Assembly: GCF_005155025.1 (NCBI RefSeq)
Contig: NZ_CP039731.1
Coordinates: 2,356,001 to 2,420,000, forward strand
Direction: 5' to 3'
Length of the DNA stretch: 64,000 nt
Source of the DNA: Aquitalea aquatilis
GTDB taxonomy: Bacteria; Pseudomonadota; Gammaproteobacteria; Burkholderiales; Chromobacteriaceae
Below the pieces are notes generated by a model. The model was not told the DNA's origin. It ran no database searches and saw only the letters and a program-made list of their open reading frames with translations. Position 1 is the stretch's first letter. Every line of letters begins with the position of its first letter. Shown here piece by piece: positions 28,910 to 37,456 of this stretch. The translations under genes were made by a program, and so were the position numbers.

Positions 28910-29224
28910 TGCATCCTCCTTTGTCGTAACGATCGTCTGACCGCTGTTCGAAACATAAGGGACGACAGGCTGCTCCTGCTAATCGCTTTTTTTGATTAAT
29001 AAAATTTGTCAGACGGATGTTGCATTGCAAAAAATTATATTAATCATACGGTTGCGGTGGTATTTTTACTCCATTCACCATGTGGATGGTGCGGTTTTTT
29101 TTGCAAAAATACCGTGAAATTCTTGTGGTAAATACCGTAATGACGCCAAAATGTTGGCAAAGACAAGATCCGGAAAACAGGAAAATGTAGTCACCTTGCT
29201 ACAGGCAGAGAGAACAGGTCGTAC
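28910..29224. promoter_or_regulatory. Divergent control region between the acetate operon and its LysR gene
   Basis: This 315-base, AT-richer stretch has no gene. It holds a TTGCA-T-TGCAA palindrome (29020-29030), GGTATTTTTAC (29059-29069), AAAAATACC (29105-29113) and the palindrome GGTA-AA-TACC (29127-29136). The repeated GGTATTT/AAATACC half-sites are candidates for the LysR-type regulator. A CACCAT-GTGG-ATGGTG hairpin with an eight-T tract (29076-29102) could act as an attenuator of the LysR transcript. I find no confident -35/-10 pair. Confidence 0.5.
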
Positions 29225-30121
29225 ATGGAAATCTATCAGTTAAGGACCTTTGTCACCGTGGCCCAGCAGGGCCATCTGACACAGGCAGCAGAATTGCTGC
29301 ATTTATCCCAGCCGGCAGTCACGGCACAGATCAAGGCGCTGGAAGAAGAAGTGGGCATGCCCTTGTTCGAACGCACTGCTGGTGGCGTCACCATGACGCG
29401 TGCCGGGCAGGAATTGCTGCCACAGGCACAGTCCATCCTGGCGTCGGCACGTGAAATCATCAATCACGCCAAAGGCTTGAAAGGGCAGACCGGAGGCAAG
29501 GCGCTGATTGGGCTGACCTTGACGCCGGCCACCCTGAAAGCCGGCGAGTGGGTGGCTGCGCTGGTGGAAAAATATCCGCTGCTGGACCTGCGGCTGCAAC
29601 ACGGAGTAACCGGCGAAGTGCTCAACCTGGTGCGCAAGAAGGAGCTGGACGCCGGCTTTTATCTGGGGAAAAACCCCTATGTCAACGTCAATACCGTGCT
29701 GCTCACCAATCTGCCTTTCCGCATCGTGCTGCCCAATGGCTGGAAAAATCGCATTGATCTGAACAACACCAAGGAGCTGGGGCGCCTGCCCTGGGTTGGG
29801 TTGTCGCAATTTTCCAGTTTGTCGAAAATTACCGCCGAACTCTGGCGCGAACTGAATATTTCGCCGAAGAAGGTGACAGAAAGCGACAATCTGGCCGCTG
29901 TGCTGGAACTGGTGGCCTGCGGCGTGGGCGTGGCACTGGCACGTGAGGAGGAGGCGCTGGAGTGGGAAGCCGCCGGACGATTGACGGTTGTGCCGGCTGT
30001 GCGCAAACTGGCCGAGCTGCAGTTTGTCTATCCGTCCGACCGGGTGGGCGATCCGATTCTGGAGGCTTTGCTGCAGGAATTGATCCGTGTCTGGGCGCTC
30101 AGCCCGGATGTAGCACACTAA
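29225..30121 (+). CDS. LysR-family transcriptional regulator
   Basis: 298 residues: winged helix-turn-helix at residues 1-62 (YQLRTFVTVAQQGHLTQAAELLHLSQPAVTAQIKALE), then a two-lobed effector domain beginning near residue 90 (KALIGLTLTPATLKAGEWV). Divergent from DUF485-actP-acs, so by the usual LysR layout it probably controls that operon and itself; the effector might be acetate-related, but this is inference. No pathway-specific motif is visible. Confidence 0.9.
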   Translation: MEIYQLRTFVTVAQQGHLTQAAELLHLSQPAVTAQIKALEEEVGMPLFERTAGGVTMTRAGQELLPQAQSILASAREIINHAKGLKGQTGGKALIGLTLTPATLKAGEWVAALVEKYPLLDLRLQHGVTGEVLNLVRKKELDAGFYLGKNPYVNVNTVLLTNLPFRIVLPNGWKNRIDLNNTKELGRLPWVGLSQFSSLSKITAELWRELNISPKKVTESDNLAAVLELVACGVGVALAREEEALEWEAAGRLTVVPAVRKLAELQFVYPSDRVGDPILEALLQELIRVWALSPDVAH

Positions 30122-30147
30122 CCCGCAGCGACCGACGAGGAATATCC

Positions 30148-30615
30148 ATGGCTTACGAGTGGTTTGCCAGCGTTTTTCAGCGCTACCTGAGTGCCATGGA
30201 GCTGAGTCAGCGCCGCCTGCTGGACGCCCAGCAGGATGCCTGTCTGAGCTGGACCGCCGCCTGGCTGCCAGCCTATCCCCTGGCCGAGGGCGAGGTGCAA
30301 AACCGCATCGATGGCAGCCTGCTCAGTGGGGTATCGCTGTTGCAGGCTCAGGCGGACAACCAGCGCGACCTGATGCTGGCCACGGAAAAATCACTCAATG
30401 AGATGCACAAGCACCTGCTGCGGCAGCTGGAGCAATCCGGCCAGCACCCTTCCTACGCCGTGATGAAGCAGGCCCTGCAACTGGGGCAGAGTTCCGGCAG
30501 TGCTGTCAGCAAGATGAGCCGACAGGTCGGACATTTTGCCGCTACCAGTTTTTCATCGGCCTCGCTCAACGCCGCCCGCGATATGCGCCGGGTGTGGAAG
30601 CAACAAAAACCCTGA
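30148..30615 (+). CDS. Phasin-like small helical protein
   Basis: 155 residues, almost wholly helical and amphipathic, with no signal or membrane segment. It begins MAYEWFASVFQRYLSAMEL, and ends with basic VWKQQKP. Length and the N-terminal aromatic/amphipathic pattern resemble phasins that coat polyhydroxyalkanoate granules, but similarity is loose and other helical families are possible. ATG 30148 has GAGGA seven bases upstream; 26 bases after lysR, so probably co-transcribed. Confidence 0.6.
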   Translation: MAYEWFASVFQRYLSAMELSQRRLLDAQQDACLSWTAAWLPAYPLAEGEVQNRIDGSLLSGVSLLQAQADNQRDLMLATEKSLNEMHKHLLRQLEQSGQHPSYAVMKQALQLGQSSGSAVSKMSRQVGHFAATSFSSASLNAARDMRRVWKQQKP

Positions 30616-30661
30616 TCATCCGCTGGTGTTTATCTGCCGGACACCCGACTAGAATCGGGCA

Positions 30662-32122
30662 ATGAGCCCATTTTCTTCTCTGACCTTTGGTCAACGCTTG
30701 CTGGAGCTGCCGCCTGTCTTCTACCAGCACATCCAGTCCCAGCGGCTGAGTGAACCCTATCTTGTGGCCGGCAATGCCCGCTTGTGCGAGACATTGGGTG
30801 TGACAAGCAGTGAGCTGTCCCAGCCCGCCGGGCTTGCCTTGCTGTCCGGCAACCAGTTTGTCCCGGGTGTGCCCGCACTTGCAGCACTGTACGCCGGTCA
30901 CCAGTTCGGTGTGTATGTTCCCCAGCTTGGTGATGGTCGTGCCTTGTCGTTGGGCGATACCGTTGATACCGCAGGACAGCGTTGGGAGTGGCAACTCAAG
31001 GGGGCCGGTCTGACCCCGTTCTCGCGCATGGGCGACGGCCGTGCCGTGCTGCGCTCCACCATTCGCGAATATCTGTGTAGTGAAGCCATGCACGGACTGG
31101 GCATTCCCACCACGCGCGCCCTGGCCATGACTGGCTCGCCCGACCCGGTTTATCGCGAACGCCCGGAAACCGCAGCAGTGTTGACGCGTCTGGCAGAAAG
31201 CTTCATCCGCTTTGGCAGTTTTGAAGTGTTTTACCACCGTGGACAACATGATGAAATCCGGCTGTTGGCCGACTTTGTCCTACGCCATCATTTTCCGCAC
31301 TGCGCCCACGCAGACCAGCCCTATGCGGCACTTTTTGCCGATATTGTCGCCAGGACGGCGCAGTTGATTGCTCACTGGCAGGCTGTCGGCTTCTGTCATG
31401 GCGTCATGAATACCGACAATATGTCCATCCTGGGCCTGACGCTGGACTATGGCCCTTTTGGTTTCATGGACGGTTTCAATGCCGCACATGTGTGCAACCA
31501 CAGTGATCATGCCGGGCGTTATGCTTACAACCAGCAACCGCAAGTAGGTCTGTGGAACCTGCATTGTCTGGCATCGGCCTTCTTGCCGCTGGTAAGCGAA
31601 GAGCAATTGTTGGAGGCACTTTCCGGCTATCGGGAGCAGTACTCGCAATACTGGTTGATGTTGATGCGCAACAAGTTGGGTCTGGAGCTAGAGCTGGAGG
31701 ACGATGAGGCCTTGATCGAAGCACTGCTGCTGGCCATGCATGCGCACCATACGGATTACACCCTGTTTTTCCGCAGGCTGGCGGACTTTGAGATTGCGGG
31801 CGACAACCACGCTTTGCGGGATTTGTTTGTGGATCGCAGTCTGTTTGATGACTGGGCTGCACGTTACGCTACGCGTATGCAGCTGGAAACAAGGTCCACG
31901 GCAGAGCGCAAGCTGGCCATGCTTGCCGTTAATCCCAAATACATCCTGCGTAACTACCTGGCAGAGCAGGCGATACAAGCCGCGCAACAGGGGGATTTCT
32001 CCCTGATTGCCAGCCTGCATGATTGCCTGAGCCATCCCTTTGACGAGCAGCCGCAATACCAGGCTTTCGCCGGAGAGCCCCCGGCCTGGGCGCAGGAAAT
32101 CAGTGTCAGCTGTTCAAGTTGA
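30662..32122 (+). CDS. selO: Protein adenylyltransferase SelO (YdiU)
   Basis: Pseudokinase-fold enzyme that transfers AMP to proteins, linked to redox stress. 486 residues (E. coli YdiU 478). Landmarks: YAGHQFGVYVPQLGDGRA (glycine-rich region), WQLKGAGLTPFSRMGDGRAVLRST with the ATP Lys, HGVMNTDNMSILGLTLDYGPFGFMD holding the catalytic Asn/Asp, and the C-terminal Ser-Cys-Ser-Ser, where vertebrate SelO has selenocysteine. ATG 30662. The bidirectional terminator at 32152 is shared with the lactate permease. Confidence 0.96.
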   Translation: MSPFSSLTFGQRLLELPPVFYQHIQSQRLSEPYLVAGNARLCETLGVTSSELSQPAGLALLSGNQFVPGVPALAALYAGHQFGVYVPQLGDGRALSLGDTVDTAGQRWEWQLKGAGLTPFSRMGDGRAVLRSTIREYLCSEAMHGLGIPTTRALAMTGSPDPVYRERPETAAVLTRLAESFIRFGSFEVFYHRGQHDEIRLLADFVLRHHFPHCAHADQPYAALFADIVARTAQLIAHWQAVGFCHGVMNTDNMSILGLTLDYGPFGFMDGFNAAHVCNHSDHAGRYAYNQQPQVGLWNLHCLASAFLPLVSEEQLLEALSGYREQYSQYWLMLMRNKLGLELELEDDEALIEALLLAMHAHHTDYTLFFRRLADFEIAGDNHALRDLFVDRSLFDDWAARYATRMQLETRSTAERKLAMLAVNPKYILRNYLAEQAIQAAQQGDFSLIASLHDCLSHPFDEQPQYQAFAGEPPAWAQEISVSCSS

Positions 32123-32151
32123 CCGATAGAGCATTGTCTCTGGCAGAAAAG

Positions 32152-32179
32152 AAAAAAGCTCCCGAACGGGAGCTTTTTT
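32152..32179. terminator. Bidirectional intrinsic terminator between selO and lldP
   Basis: AAAAAAGCTCCCG-AA-CGGGAGCTTTTTT is a perfect inverted repeat with T-runs on both strands. It lies 30 bases after selO and 19 bases after the convergent permease gene. Confidence 0.95.
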
Positions 32180-32197
32180 CAATGCTTACACATGCGT

Positions 32198-33862
32198 TTA
32201 GTGCAGTACCAACAAGGTGAACGGCGGCAGGTAGGCCATGGCCGTTACCACCAGACCGACCAGGCAAGCCAGTGCCAGCGAATGGAAGAATACATAGCGC
32301 AGGATCACGCCTTCCTTGCCGTAGTACTGGGTTGCGGTGGAGGCTACCACGATGGATTGGGCGTCGATCATCTTGCCCATCACACCACCAGCCGAGTTGG
32401 CGGAGGTCATCAGCACCGGCGACAGGCCCAGCTGGTTGGCAGAAGCTTTTTGCAGGCCGCCAAACAGTACGTTGGCCGCAGTGTCCGAGCCAGTCAGTGC
32501 AACGCCCAGCCAGCCCAGCAAGGTGCCGAAGAAGGGGTAGAGCACGCCGGTGTGCGAGAACGCTAGGCCCAGGGTGATGTCCACGCCGGAGTAGCGGGTG
32601 AGGTAGCCCAGTGCCAGCATGGCCACGATGGTGATCAGCGAGTAGCGCAGCGACCAGAAAGTCTGGCCATATACCTTCACCAGTTCGCTCGGGCGGTAGC
32701 CCATGATCAGGCCGGACAGGATGCCGGCTACCAGAATGCCGGTGCCAGTGGTGGACAGCAGGTTCAGCTTGTAGATGGCGGCTTCAAGATGCGGTGTCGC
32801 AACTACCGGCGGCATTTTCTGCACCAGGTTGTGCAGGCCGGGCCACTGGATTTCCAGGGTGAAAATGGAGTCCAGCAGCTTTTTCACGCTAGGCGAGCCC
32901 CAGGCGAACACCAGTACCGACAGGATGAGCCAGGGCAGCCAGGCGCGGATCACATCGCTGGTGCTGTAGCCATGTTTGGGTTGCAGACCGGTGTTGCCGG
33001 CGGCTTCTGCCGCAGCACCAGCCATGGTGCCAGCGGTGGAGGTGTAAACCTCTTTCGGGTGCCATACCTTGAGGAAGAACACCAGTGCTGCGATGGAGCA
33101 GACCGAGGCAATCACGGCTACCAGTTCCGGGCCCATGAGGTTGGACACAAGCAGTTGCGGAATGGCGAAAGACAGACCGGCCACCAGTACGGCAGGCCAG
33201 ATGCGCATGGTGTTTTTCCAGCCGCAGAAGGCAATCAGCAGCCAGAACGGCACGATGATGGCGAAGATGGTCATCTGGCGACCGACCATGGACGAAATCA
33301 GCATCACGTCGATGCCCGTTACCTTGGCCAGGGTGGTGATCGGCGTACCCAGCGCGCCATAGGCGACCGGAGCGGTATTGGCGATCAGCGACAGACCGGA
33401 TGCGGCCAGCGGCGAGAAGCCCAAGCCGATTAGCATGGCACCGGTGACTGCAACCGGGGTACCGAAGCCGCCGGCACCTTCGAAGAAGGCACCAAAGCAG
33501 AAGGCAATCAGCAGCAGTTGCAGGCGACGGTCTTGCGTGACGCCGGTAATGCTCTCGCGCAGGATGGCGAACTGGCCTTTGCGCTCGGTCAGCTGGTACA
33601 GGAAGATCACGTTGAGAATGATCCAGCCAATCGGCAGCAGGCCATTGGCAGCGCCCATCAGGGTGGCGCTAAGCGCCATGCTGCCCGGCATGCCGAAGAT
33701 GCCGATGGCGACGACGAGCGAGGTGATCAAGCCCATTACGGCAGCAATGTGTGCCTTGATATGGAAAATGCCGAGCGCGCCCAGCAGCACGATGATCGGC
33801 AACGCTGCGCACAGCGTAGACAGCCACGGGTTGCCCAGTGGGTCGTAGACGTGGGACCACAT
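32198..33862 (-). CDS. lldP: L-lactate permease
   Basis: Proton-coupled uptake of lactate (and glycolate). 554 residues with about 13 membrane helices; conserved parts are WSHVYDPLGNPWLSTLCAALP at the N-terminus, FFEGAGGFGTPVAVTGAML, ANTAPVAYGALGTPITTLAKVTG and NSAGGVMGKMIDAQSIVVA near the end. ATG 33860-33862 with GGAGA; the upstream frame extension is not conserved. No lactate dehydrogenase or lld regulator is next to it. The 243 bases upstream show no gene. Confidence 0.95.
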   Translation of the reverse strand: MWSHVYDPLGNPWLSTLCAALPIIVLLGALGIFHIKAHIAAVMGLITSLVVAIGIFGMPGSMALSATLMGAANGLLPIGWIILNVIFLYQLTERKGQFAILRESITGVTQDRRLQLLLIAFCFGAFFEGAGGFGTPVAVTGAMLIGLGFSPLAASGLSLIANTAPVAYGALGTPITTLAKVTGIDVMLISSMVGRQMTIFAIIVPFWLLIAFCGWKNTMRIWPAVLVAGLSFAIPQLLVSNLMGPELVAVIASVCSIAALVFFLKVWHPKEVYTSTAGTMAGAAAEAAGNTGLQPKHGYSTSDVIRAWLPWLILSVLVFAWGSPSVKKLLDSIFTLEIQWPGLHNLVQKMPPVVATPHLEAAIYKLNLLSTTGTGILVAGILSGLIMGYRPSELVKVYGQTFWSLRYSLITIVAMLALGYLTRYSGVDITLGLAFSHTGVLYPFFGTLLGWLGVALTGSDTAANVLFGGLQKASANQLGLSPVLMTSANSAGGVMGKMIDAQSIVVASTATQYYGKEGVILRYVFFHSLALACLVGLVVTAMAYLPPFTLLVLH

Positions 33863-34105
33863 AATGATTCTCTCCAATGATTGTTGGCGTTGATCGGGCT
33901 GCGCGTCGTGTGACGGACCCGTTATCGAGCGTTCCGCCTGTTTTTGTGCTGGTGGCGGATGGCGCAACTGTAGTGATTGCGCCGCCAATCGTCATTTAGG
34001 GCTTGCCCTTGCGGGTTTACCCTTGGAGATGATGTGAACTTGAGGGAAATGCTGGGTGGGTGAGGCTTGTTGCAGCAATGCTTGCAGCGTGTTGCTGGTG
34101 GGGCC

Positions 34106-34828
34106 TTAGCCCAGCGGCAGTGCCGTGAGACCGGACGCATCCAGGCGCAGATAGCCACCCTGGGCACCGTGCCAGTCGCGGATGACCCAGCGTTCGGCCT
34201 GGTGGCTGCCTTGCTGGTGCGTGTGGGTGGCCGGGCGGTGGGTATGGCCGTGAATCAGCGTGGGCCAGTCATGCTGTGTCAGCAGTTCCAGCACGGCGCT
34301 GTCGGTTACGTCGGTAATAGCGCTCAGGCCTTGTTGCTGCTTGGCTGCTTCACTCTGCATGCGGGCCTGTGCGGCGATGGCGTGGCGCTCGGCCAGCGGC
34401 CTGGCCAGCATGGCGGCTTGCCAGGCCGGATTGCGGCTCATGGCGCGGAATTGCTGATAGGCGGTATCGGCCGTGCACAGGGCATCGCCATGGCTGAGCA
34501 GGTAGCGCTGGCCGAAGGCTTCCAGCAAGTAAGGATCTTCAAGCAGTACGGCACCGGATCGCTGGCTAAAACCATCACCCAGCAGGAAGTCGCGATTGCC
34601 GCGCATCACATACAGCGAAGTGCGCTGCGAGAACTGCTTCATCGCCGCCAGTAATGGCTGCAAGAACGCGCTGTCATCATCATCGCCCACCCAGTATTCG
34701 AACAGGTCACCCAGAATGAACAGGCTGTCGATCTGTCCTTGCCATTGCTGCAAGGACTCTACAAACAGCTGACACAGTACAGGGCAGTCTTCGCTCAGGT
34801 GCAGGTCGGAGATGAAGTGATGGCTCAT
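34106..34828 (-). CDS. lpxH: UDP-2,3-diacylglucosamine diphosphatase
   Basis: Makes lipid X in lipid A synthesis; peripheral inner-membrane metallophosphoesterase. Exactly 240 residues like E. coli LpxH. Metal ligands: ISDLHL (Asp, His), LGDLFEYWVGDD (Asp), MRGNRDFLLG (Asn, with the conserved Arg), LSHGDALCT (His) and IHGHTHRPA (His, His). It lies 107 bases after ppiB on the same strand, and the ppiB-lpxH neighbourhood is common in proteobacteria. Confidence 0.96.
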   Translation of the reverse strand: MSHHFISDLHLSEDCPVLCQLFVESLQQWQGQIDSLFILGDLFEYWVGDDDDSAFLQPLLAAMKQFSQRTSLYVMRGNRDFLLGDGFSQRSGAVLLEDPYLLEAFGQRYLLSHGDALCTADTAYQQFRAMSRNPAWQAAMLARPLAERHAIAAQARMQSEAAKQQQGLSAITDVTDSAVLELLTQHDWPTLIHGHTHRPATHTHQQGSHQAERWVIRDWHGAQGGYLRLDASGLTALPLG

Positions 34829-34935
34829 AGTAGGTCGGCAGCGGCAAATGAAGGGCAGGTGGGTAAAGCAAAGCCAGCTGCCTGACGGCTGCTGGCTGGT
34901 GTGGCAAAGCCCGGCCCTGGAGCCGGACCGGCGGA

Positions 34936-35427
34936 TCAGATGATCTCGGCTTTTTCCAGCACGACGGCTTCTGCCGGTACGTCCTGATGGCCACCGCTGC
35001 GACCGGTGCGTACGGTCTTGATACGGTCAACCACGTCCTTGCCTTCCACTACCTGACCAAAGACTGCATAGCCCCAACCCTGGGTGGTTTCGGACTTGAA
35101 GTCGAGGAAGTCGTTGTCGGACACGTTGATGAAGAACTGTGCCGAAGCGGAGTGCGGGTCCATGGTACGGGCCATGGCAACGGTGTAGGTCTTGTTGGAG
35201 ATACCGTTGTTGGCTTCGTTCTTGATCGGATCGCGGGTGTCTTTCTGCTTCATGTCGGCATCAAAACCGCCGCCCTGAATCATGAAACCGTTGATGACGC
35301 GATGAAAGATGGTGCCATCGTAGTGACCGCTCTTTACGTATTCTTCAAAGTTGGCTGCGGTAACCGGAGCCTTGTCGCTGAACAGTTCCAGCACGATTTC
35401 GCCAAAATTGGTGGTCAGTTTGATCAT
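34936..35427 (-). CDS. ppiB: Cytoplasmic peptidyl-prolyl cis-trans isomerase (cyclophilin)
   Basis: 163 residues, no signal peptide. Cyclophilin core: [14 protein letters not shown] with the catalytic Arg, [18 protein letters not shown], and [21 protein letters not shown] 35425-35427 is taken because AAGGA lies nine bases upstream; an in-frame ATG at 35436 has the ribosome site directly against it. Paralogue of the next gene; the pair arose by duplication, one copy staying in the cytoplasm. Confidence 0.95.
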   Translation of the reverse strand: MIKLTTNFGEIVLELFSDKAPVTAANFEEYVKSGHYDGTIFHRVINGFMIQGGGFDADMKQKDTRDPIKNEANNGISNKTYTVAMARTMDPHSASAQFFINVSDNDFLDFKSETTQGWGYAVFGQVVEGKDVVDRIKTVRTGRSGGHQDVPAEAVVLEKAEII

Positions 35428-35509
35428 GAGGGTCATCCTTGTGTCTGAAGCGAATGCTTGCTGATGTGGTGGTGTGCGGTCCGGACCTGCCGGACCGACT
35501 GGTGGCGGG

Positions 35510-36067
35510 TCAGGGTTTGACTACCACCTTCTGAATCACGATGGGCTCGAACGGCACGTCGTCCATGCCTTTCATGTTGCCGGTGTGGGTCTTGGCAATG
35601 CGATTGACCACGTCCATTCCCTTGCTTACCTTGCCGAACACGGCATAGCCGATGCCTTGCGGTGTCGGGTTCTTGTAATCAAGGAATTCGTTGTTGGCCA
35701 CATTGATGAAAAACTGTGCGGTCGCCGAGTTCGGATCGGCGGTGCGGGCCATGGCAATGCTGCCGATGGTGTTTTTCAGGCCGTTGGCAGCTTCATTCGG
35801 AATGGGTGCGTTGGTTTTCTTCTGTTCCAGTTTGCCGTCAAAGCCGCCGCCCTGGATCATGAAACCGTCGATGATGCGGTGAAATACCGTGCCGTTATAG
35901 AAACCGGCTTTGGCATAACTCACGAAGTTGGCCACTGTCTTGGGTGCTTTGGCCGAATCCAGGGTGATTTCGATCACGCCTTTGTTGGTGGTCATTTCCA
36001 CGACCGGTGCGGCTTGCGCCAGCAGCGGCAGCGCACATAGAGCGAGGCTGGAGAGCAGTTTTTTCAT
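35510..36067 (-). CDS. ppiA: Periplasmic peptidyl-prolyl cis-trans isomerase (cyclophilin)
   Basis: 185 residues. Signal peptide [19 protein letters not shown] is followed by the mature start APVVEM, so it acts in the periplasm on envelope proteins. Catalytic core as in Ppi[51 protein letters not shown] 36065-36067. Likely first gene of a ppiA-ppiB-lpxH transcript (gaps of 82 and 107 bases). Confidence 0.94.
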   Translation of the reverse strand: MKKLLSSLALCALPLLAQAAPVVEMTTNKGVIEITLDSAKAPKTVANFVSYAKAGFYNGTVFHRIIDGFMIQGGGFDGKLEQKKTNAPIPNEAANGLKNTIGSIAMARTADPNSATAQFFINVANNEFLDYKNPTPQGIGYAVFGKVSKGMDVVNRIAKTHTGNMKGMDDVPFEPIVIQKVVVKP

Positions 36068-36184
36068 GGGCGTATCGGGTGCTATCGGCAGGAACAATGC
36101 CGAATTCTAGCACAGCAGCCGGCCGTGGATGCGACCGGCTCCACCAGTCGGCCAGCATGCTGGCCGCTGCTTCTGCCCGGGGAC

Positions 36185-37240
36185 TCAGACGCCGAAGCGC
36201 ATCAGCTTGTCTTCGTCTTCGTTCTGCATGTGCTTGGGTGCGCCGACAATCAGCGGGTCGGCATTGTGTGCCACGCGTGGGTCTTTGTCGGGATAGTCCA
36301 GGCTGGCCAGGAAGTGGCGGATGCAATTGAGGCGGGCGCGCTTCTTGTCGTCAGACTTCACCACCACCCACGGTGCATCGCCGGTATTGGTATGGAAGAA
36401 CATCGCCTGTTTGGCGGCGGTGTAGTCGTCCCACTTGTCCAGCGACTGAATGTCGATGGGGGAGAGCTTCCAGTGCTTGAGCGGGTCGTCGCGGCGCGAG
36501 ATGAAGCGGCGCAGCTGTTCTTCGCGGCTGACCGAGAACCAGAACTTGAACAGATGGATGCCGCTGTTGACCAGCATGCGCTCCAGCTGCGGGGTCTGGC
36601 GCATGAATTCCAGATATTCATCCGGATTGCAAAAGCCCATGACGCGTTCGACGCCAGCGCGGTTATACCAGGAGCGGTCGAAGAACACGATTTCGCCGGA
36701 AGCCGGCAGATGTTCGATATAACGCTGGAAATACCACTGGGTGCGTTCGCGCTCGGACGGCTTCTCCAGGGCTACCACGCGGGCACCGCGCGGGTTGAGG
36801 TGTTCCATATAGCGCTTGATGGTGCCACCCTTGCCGGCTGCATCGCGGCCTTCAAACAGGATGACGATTTTCTGCCCGGTTTCTTTTACCCAGTTCTGCA
36901 CTTTCAGCAGCTCGATCTGGAGCTCAAGCTTGATTTTTTCGTATTCGGTGCGCCGCAGGCGGGTGCGGTAGGGGTAGCTGGCAGGCAGTTCGGCCGTGGT
37001 GCTGTCTTCGCTGGTGCCGTGCGGTGCTTCGGCTACTTGCAGGGCGACCGGCTCCTGGCTGATGGTTTCGATGGCCTTGATCGATTCCTGATGTACGCGT
37101 TTGACATTGCTTTGACGGCTGCTGCCGCTACGAGCGGGTTTGCGGGCCGGGGTGTTGCTGGCAGCGGCTGCGGGGGCGGCAGCGGGAGCTTCCGGGTTGA
37201 CAGCGGGGGTGGTGGGGTCGGTATTTTTGTCTTGTGTCAT
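36185..37240 (-). CDS. ppk2: Polyphosphate kinase 2
   Basis: Uses polyphosphate to phosphorylate nucleotides (class not decided from sequence). 351 residues: a disordered Ala/Pro/Ser-rich tail of about 85 residues, then the P-loop kinase core with Walker A FEGRDAAGKGGTIKR (about 130-143) and Walker B FFDRSWYNRAGVERVMGF (Asp188, Arg189), a lid with SRREEQL-like Arg residues (SVSREEQLRRFISRRDDP) and the family's C-terminal APWVVVKSDDKKRARLN. ATG 37238-37240. The neighbours give no further hint. Confidence 0.93.
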   Translation of the reverse strand: MTQDKNTDPTTPAVNPEAPAAAPAAAASNTPARKPARSGSSRQSNVKRVHQESIKAIETISQEPVALQVAEAPHGTSEDSTTAELPASYPYRTRLRRTEYEKIKLELQIELLKVQNWVKETGQKIVILFEGRDAAGKGGTIKRYMEHLNPRGARVVALEKPSERERTQWYFQRYIEHLPASGEIVFFDRSWYNRAGVERVMGFCNPDEYLEFMRQTPQLERMLVNSGIHLFKFWFSVSREEQLRRFISRRDDPLKHWKLSPIDIQSLDKWDDYTAAKQAMFFHTNTGDAPWVVVKSDDKKRARLNCIRHFLASLDYPDKDPRVAHNADPLIVGAPKHMQNEDEDKLMRFGV

Positions 37241-37456
37241 GGTTTTCCCTCATGCTGAAGTGGTCATGAAATCATCCTACGCCTGTTGAATTAGGGTGTC
37301 GATATGCCTCCGCCATGGCCCGCGCCGCAGCCGGAATGCGACATGAAGTCGTGCATCCCTTGCGTGGCAAGGCGCTGGCGTCGATGATGACAAGATAACC
37401 CTGCTGCCGGTGTGCCAGAGCCTGCCGGCCATTCACAACAATAGAAAGCTGTCGCC

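Noticed and set aside
36116-36140. AGCCGG...CCGGCT hairpin between ppk2 and ppiA as a terminator
   Set aside because: Six-base stem without a T-run on either strand.
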